Of a DNA stretch of 64,000 nucleotides, positions 60,041-64,000 are shown piece after piece. Both the position numbers and the translations under genes were made by a program. Numbering within the stretch: the stretch's first letter is position 1; each line of letters begins with the position of its first letter. Under the pieces are notes generated by a model that saw only the letters and a program-made list of their open reading frames with translations, did not search any database and had not been told where the DNA came from. Source of the DNA: Dryocola sp051297175 (lineage in GTDB: Bacteria > Pseudomonadota > Gammaproteobacteria > Enterobacterales > Enterobacteriaceae); the NCBI RefSeq assembly GCF_051297175.1, contig NZ_JBINNY010000001.1, forward strand, positions 3,720,001 to 3,784,000, written 5' to 3'.

Positions 60041-62377
60041 CACCGCGCCGCTGGCGGGCAGGATCAGCCATAGCCGCCAGTCCGGCTCCCACGGGAAGTC
60101 GAACACTTTGGTTTGCAGCACGCCCAGCGCGGTTTCCGCCCCGATGGCGGCCACCAGCCCGGACACCAGGCCAAGCACCGCAAACTCGCACCACAGCGTG
60201 GTACGCAGCAGACGCTTTCCGGCCCCCAGCGTGCGGTAGACCACCAGCTCCTGATGGCGCTGGCGCATGCCGACCTGCACCTGAGCCAGCAGCAGCAGCA
60301 CGCCGCAGGCGGTCACCAGCACCACCATGACTTCGAGCGCGCGGCTCACCTGCCCAAGCACCTGCCCGACCTGGCGCAGGATCGCGCCGATATCCAATAG
60401 GCTGACGGTTGGGAACTCGCGGTTAAGCTGCGTCAGCAGGCCGTTCGTCCCCTCCCAGCGGAAGCTGGTCAGCCAGCTTTGCGGCTGGCCGTCGAGCGCG
60501 CCCGGCGGGAAGATAAAGTAGAAGTTTGGCCTCAGGCTCTCCCAGTCCACCTTACGCAGGCTGGACACTTTGGCCGTGAAGTCCTGCGTGTCGCCCATAA
60601 AGGTGACGGTATCGCCAAGCCCGATGTTAAGCCGCTTCGCCACGCCCTCATCCATCGATACCTCCCCCGCTTTTGGCGGCCACTGGCCTGCCAGAATCGG
60701 GTTGTGCTCCGGCCTGTGGCTTTGCCACGTCAGGTTCAGCTCGCGGTTAAGCGCCTCGTCCGGGTTGCCCTCGGTAGATTTGCCGTTGATAGCCGTCATG
60801 CGCGCGCGAACGATCGGGTAGAAGGATTCGGGGATCACCTGCTGTTCGGCCAGGAAGCCTTTCACCGGCTGAACCTGTTCGGGAGCGATGTTAAGCAGGA
60901 AATAGTTCGGGCTTTCCGGCGGGAGCTGCTGCTGCCAGCGGTCGAGCAGATCGCCGCGCAAAACCAGCAGCAGCGCCAGCAGCATGAACGACAGCGAAAA
61001 CGCCGCCAGCTGGCTTAGCGTCGCCCACGGCTGGCGCAGAAGACGGTTCACCGCCAGGCGCAGCGCGAGGTTTTTCACCGTCAGCTTTTTCATCAGGCGA
61101 AGCACGCCCCAGCCGACGATGCCGCACAGCGCGGCGAGCACCAGCGTACCGGCCAGCACCGCCCACAGCAGCGTACTTCCGCCCATCAGCAGCGCCAGGA
61201 GCAGCACGACCACGGCGGTGACGATTGGTAGATAGATTTTCAGCGGCCAGACGTTGGCCACCGCATCGCGCCGCAGCACGCGCAGGGGCTGGGTCGCCAG
61301 CAGCAGACGATACGGGCGCAGCCCGACAAGCGCAGAAATCACCACCATCGAGCCTATCGCCCACAGCCACGGCCACAGGCTTGCGGGCGGCAGTTCGGCG
61401 GGCAGAACCGGCTTCAGCAGACGCATTAATATCGCTTCAAACACCATGCCGGCGGCACCGCCCGTAATCACCGCCAGCGCCAGCACCATCAGCCACTGCC
61501 CGATAATCAGCTTGCGCAGCGCGGCGCGCCCTGCCCCGAGGGTTTTCAGGATGGCAACCAAATCGTAGCGGCTGCGGCAGTAGTGGCTCATCGCCACCGC
61601 CACGGCGGCCACCGCCAGCAGCAGCGTGAGCAGCGCGGAGAGCAGTAAAAATTGCTGCGAGCGCTCAAGGGATTTGCCCAGCGCGCCTTCGTCCTGCTCC
61701 ATGCCGTACCAGCGCTGTTCCGGTTTTAGCAACGGCAGGAGATAGTTTTCGTAGCTTTCGAGCTGCTGCGGCGTGCCGCCAAACTTGTAGCGCCAGGCGA
61801 TGCGGCTGCCCGGCTGCACCGCGCCGGTTTTCTCGACGTCGGCCAGGTTCATCATCAGGCGCGGGGCCATCTGGAACGGGTTAAAGCCGGAGTCGGGTTC
61901 CTGCACCACTTCGCCCGCGATGCGAAGCGTGGCGTCGCCAACGTCGAGCGAATCCCCAACCTTGAGATTCAGCAATGCCATCAGGCGCGGCGCAAGCAGC
62001 ACGCTGCCCGGCTCGGGCTTAAGGTGCGGCGGATTGGTTTCCAGCTCGCCGTACATCGGGTAAACGTCGTCGACCGCCTTCACGCTTGCCAGCTGCGGCG
62101 TGTCGCCCGCAAAGGTCATCGTCGCGAAGGTGAGCTGTTTACCGACCTTCAGGCCGTCTTTTCGCGCCTGCTCAAGCCATTCTTCCGGCACGGCGCGCGC
62201 GCTGCGCAGCGCCCGGTCGCCCGCCATAAAGTCGCGGCTTTGTTGATTTAGCCCCTGCTCCATGCGGTCGCTGATGTTGCCGAGCGCCAGCACGCAGGCT
62301 ACCGCGAGGCTCAGCGCCAGCCAGACGATCAGCAGCGAGGGCGAGCGCCATTCGCGCCAGAACCAGCGGGCAATCAT
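59963..62377 (-). CDS. ybbP: ABC transporter permease YbbP
   Basis: 804 residues from the ATG at 62377, the E. coli length. Large permease of the FtsX/LolE-like family with an N-terminal helix, a periplasmic domain, and later clusters of helices (FLLLSALLTLLLAVAAVAVAM; C-terminal EFAVLGLVSGLVAAIGA). The ATG overlaps the ybbA stop (ATGA) with GGGAGG upstream. Works with YbbA; cargo is not established. Confidence 0.95.
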   Translation of the reverse strand: MIARWFWREWRSPSLLIVWLALSLAVACVLALGNISDRMEQGLNQQSRDFMAGDRALRSARAVPEEWLEQARKDGLKVGKQLTFATMTFAGDTPQLASVKAVDDVYPMYGELETNPPHLKPEPGSVLLAPRLMALLNLKVGDSLDVGDATLRIAGEVVQEPDSGFNPFQMAPRLMMNLADVEKTGAVQPGSRIAWRYKFGGTPQQLESYENYLLPLLKPEQRWYGMEQDEGALGKSLERSQQFLLLSALLTLLLAVAAVAVAMSHYCRSRYDLVAILKTLGAGRAALRKLIIGQWLMVLALAVITGGAAGMVFEAILMRLLKPVLPAELPPASLWPWLWAIGSMVVISALVGLRPYRLLLATQPLRVLRRDAVANVWPLKIYLPIVTAVVVLLLALLMGGSTLLWAVLAGTLVLAALCGIVGWGVLRLMKKLTVKNLALRLAVNRLLRQPWATLSQLAAFSLSFMLLALLLVLRGDLLDRWQQQLPPESPNYFLLNIAPEQVQPVKGFLAEQQVIPESFYPIVRARMTAINGKSTEGNPDEALNRELNLTWQSHRPEHNPILAGQWPPKAGEVSMDEGVAKRLNIGLGDTVTFMGDTQDFTAKVSSLRKVDWESLRPNFYFIFPPGALDGQPQSWLTSFRWEGTNGLLTQLNREFPTVSLLDIGAILRQVGQVLGQVSRALEVMVVLVTACGVLLLLAQVQVGMRQRHQELVVYRTLGAGKRLLRTTLWCEFAVLGLVSGLVAAIGAETALGVLQTKVFDFPWEPDWRLWLILPASGAVLLSACGGWLGVRLLKGKALFRQFVA

Positions 62378-63060
62378 GCTTCCTCCCACAGCTTACCTTC
62401 ACGCAGGCGCAGGCGGCGGTCGCAGCGGGCGGCCAGCTGTTCGTCGTGGGTGACGAGGATAAGCGTGGTGGCGAAATCGCGGTTAAGGGAAAAGAGGAGA
62501 TCGGCGATGCGGTCGCCGGTTTGCCTGTCGAGGTTGCCGGTTGGCTCGTCGGCAAACAGCACGCCGGGCCGCCCGTTGAAGGCGCGCGCCAGGGCAACGC
62601 GCTGCTGCTCGCCGCCGGAAAGCTGCGCCGGGAGGTGATCCAGACGCTTGCCCAGCCCGAGCTGTTCGAGCAGGGCTTTGGCCTGGGTGCGGCTCGCCGA
62701 ATCATTTTCGCCGCGCAGCAGCGCCGGAAGCTCGACGTTTTCAAGCGCGTTTAAGGTGGGCACCAGCATGAACGACTGGAAGACAAAGCCGACGTTTTTG
62801 GCGCGCAGCGCGGCCCGCGCCTCTTCGTCCATGCTGTGCAGCGGCTGTCCGCACAGGTGGACTTCGCCTTCGCTTCCGTCGTCCAGGCCTGCCAGAATCG
62901 CCAGCAGCGTGGACTTGCCCGAACCGGACTCGCCGATGAGCGCGATGGTCTGGGCAGGTTTGACAACCAGCTCAACTCCGGTAAGGATGGAAAGCTCGTG
63001 TTCTCCCTGACCCACGGACTTACTAAGATGATGAACTTCAACAATGTTTTCCGCTGGCAT
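62374..63060 (-). CDS. ybbA: ABC transporter ATPase YbbA
   Basis: 228 residues, LolD/MacB-type ATPase: Walker A GESGSGKST, signature LSGGEQQRVALARA, Walker B VLFADEPTGNLD, H-loop VTHDEQLA. Start MPAENIVEVHHL aligns with E. coli. Its 5' end overlaps that of tesA by 33 bp on the opposite strand. Confidence 0.96.
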   Translation of the reverse strand: MPAENIVEVHHLSKSVGQGEHELSILTGVELVVKPAQTIALIGESGSGKSTLLAILAGLDDGSEGEVHLCGQPLHSMDEEARAALRAKNVGFVFQSFMLVPTLNALENVELPALLRGENDSASRTQAKALLEQLGLGKRLDHLPAQLSGGEQQRVALARAFNGRPGVLFADEPTGNLDRQTGDRIADLLFSLNRDFATTLILVTHDEQLAARCDRRLRLREGKLWEEA

Positions 63061-63657
63061 TTGCCCTTCCTGTTTCTGGCTTTGATGACCTTCCGCGCCG
63101 TGGCTTCCGACACGCTGTTGATTCTGGGTGACAGCCTGAGCGCCGGGTATCGCATGTCTGCGACCGCCGCCTGGCCCGCGCTGCTGGATTCGAAGTGGCA
63201 GCAGCAAAATACAAAAGTGATTAACGCCAGCATCAGCGGCGACACCGCTCCGCAGGGGTTGTCCCGCCTGCCGGGGCTGCTGAAACAGCACCAGCCGCGC
63301 TGGGTTTTAATTGAGCTTGGCGGTAACGACGGCCTGCGCGGTTTCCAGCCGCAGGCGATAGAGAAAAGCCTGCGCCAGATTATCACCGACGTAAAGGCGG
63401 CAAACGCGCAGCCCCTGCTGATGCAAATACGGCTGCCTGCAAACTACGGTCGTCGGTATAATGAATCGTTTAGCGCTATTTATCCGCAGCTTGCTAAAGA
63501 GTTTGATATTCCTCTGCTGCCCTTTTTTATGGAGGAGGTCTATCTGAAACCGCAATGGATGCAGGATGACGGCATTCACCCAAACAGTGATGCCCAGCCC
63601 TTTATCGCCGACTGGATGGCGACCCGTCTGGCTCCTTTAGTTAACCACGACTCATGA
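63028..63657 (+). CDS. tesA: Multifunctional acyl-CoA thioesterase I / protease I / lysophospholipase L1
   Basis: 209 residues (E. coli 208). Signal peptide ending TFRAVA, then a periplasmic SGNH hydrolase: GDSLSAGYR (Ser), INASISGDT, LGGNDGLRG and catalytic Asp/His in DDGIHPN. ATG at 63028 or the next codon; both match the E. coli N-terminus. Confidence 0.97.
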   Translation: MMNFNNVFRWHLPFLFLALMTFRAVASDTLLILGDSLSAGYRMSATAAWPALLDSKWQQQNTKVINASISGDTAPQGLSRLPGLLKQHQPRWVLIELGGNDGLRGFQPQAIEKSLRQIITDVKAANAQPLLMQIRLPANYGRRYNESFSAIYPQLAKEFDIPLLPFFMEEVYLKPQWMQDDGIHPNSDAQPFIADWMATRLAPLVNHDS

Positions 63658-63685
63658 ATGAACGGGGCACCCCTCGGGTAAAGTT

Positions 63686-64000
63686 ATGCAAAAATCTATC
63701 TTAATTACAGGCTGTTCCAGCGGTATCGGTCTGGCATCCGCGCAGGCGCTGCACCGGCTGGGATACCGCATTCTGGCGGCCTGTCGTAAACCCGAAGACG
63801 TCGAACGCATGAACCAGGCCGGATTCACCGGCGTGCTGCTGGATCTGGACTCCCCGGAAAGCGTGGAGCGCGCGGCGGCGGAAGTCATCCGGCTTACCGA
63901 CAATCGCCTGTATGGCCTGTTTAACAACGGCGGCTACGGCGTGTACGGCCCGCTGCAAAGCCTTTCCCGCGAGCAGATGGAACAGCAGTTTTCTACCAAC
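63686..64000 (+). CDS. ybbO: Short-chain dehydrogenase/reductase YbbO, 5' part
   Basis: First 105 residues of an SDR protein cut by the window end: SILITGCSSGIGLASAQALHRLGY (dinucleotide-binding TGxxxGIG), LLDLDSPESV and LFNNGGYG, where the family usually has NNAG. E. coli YbbO is an aldehyde reductase. An in-frame stop at 63659 bars a much longer N-terminus. 28 bp after tesA. Confidence 0.92.
   Translation, partial: MQKSILITGCSSGIGLASAQALHRLGYRILAACRKPEDVERMNQAGFTGVLLDLDSPESVERAAAEVIRLTDNRLYGLFNNGGYGVYGPLQSLSREQMEQQFSTN

Overview
The window is a high-GC chromosomal segment from a member of the Enterobacteriaceae. Almost every protein has a close E. coli/Klebsiella/Enterobacter counterpart, and the gene order follows the E. 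coli ent-fep, ybdH-ybdL-ahpCF, cysS-purEK, selU, all and ybbPA-tesA blocks, some inverted. A full methylthioribose (mtn) cluster, which E. coli K-12 lacks, and abundant GTAG-flanked REP palindromes point to the Klebsiella/Enterobacter/Kosakonia/Cedecea side of the family. I cannot fix the genus from sequence alone. No rRNA, tRNA, CRISPR, IS element or prophage was seen.

Layout. 1-7.6 kb: enterobactin synthesis, uptake and use (entF partial, ybdZ, fes; divergent fepA, entD) with a Fur box between fes and fepA. 7.7-9.6 kb: gdhA and a small YjeI-like lipoprotein, an insertion relative to E. coli. 9.7-22.5 kb: a methionine-linked region: hcxA (ybdH), divergent from a ribose-type ABC importer and an LVIVD beta-propeller protein, a RelE-type toxin-antitoxin pair, and the methylthioribose salvage genes mtnK/mtnA and mtnBCD/mtnE. 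Three divergent promoters here carry MetJ-type operators. 22.5-28.4 kb: opgB, ahpC, ahpF and an IprA-like regulator. 28.4-34.5 kb: cysS, ppiB, lpxH, purEK, selU. 34.5-39.5 kb: a MetNIQ/Sfb-type importer, an AT-rich higBA toxin-antitoxin pair with palindromic operators, and a porin.

39.6-60 kb: the allantoin/glyoxylate catabolic locus. AllB, AllC, AllE and AllD carry allantoin to oxalurate; AllFGH (oxamate carbamoyltransferase) and AllK (carbamate kinase) recover ATP; AllA makes glyoxylate, which Gcl, Hyi, GlxR and GlxK pass to 2-phosphoglycerate. AllR and AllS regulate, and two AllR-type operators are visible. Unlike E. coli K-12, allC sits with an MFS transporter between glxR and ybbW, and this pair is bounded on both sides by copies of one non-coding element. 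60-64 kb: ybbP, ybbA, tesA and the start of ybbO.

Non-coding structure is rich. REP palindromes with a GTAG/CTAC foot fill most gaps between transcription units up to 47 kb and then stop. Two are expanded into near-perfect head-to-tail arrays of seven copies (50-bp and 49-bp periods), each between convergent transcription units. Terminators, operators and a possible short RNA upstream of ahpC are listed individually.
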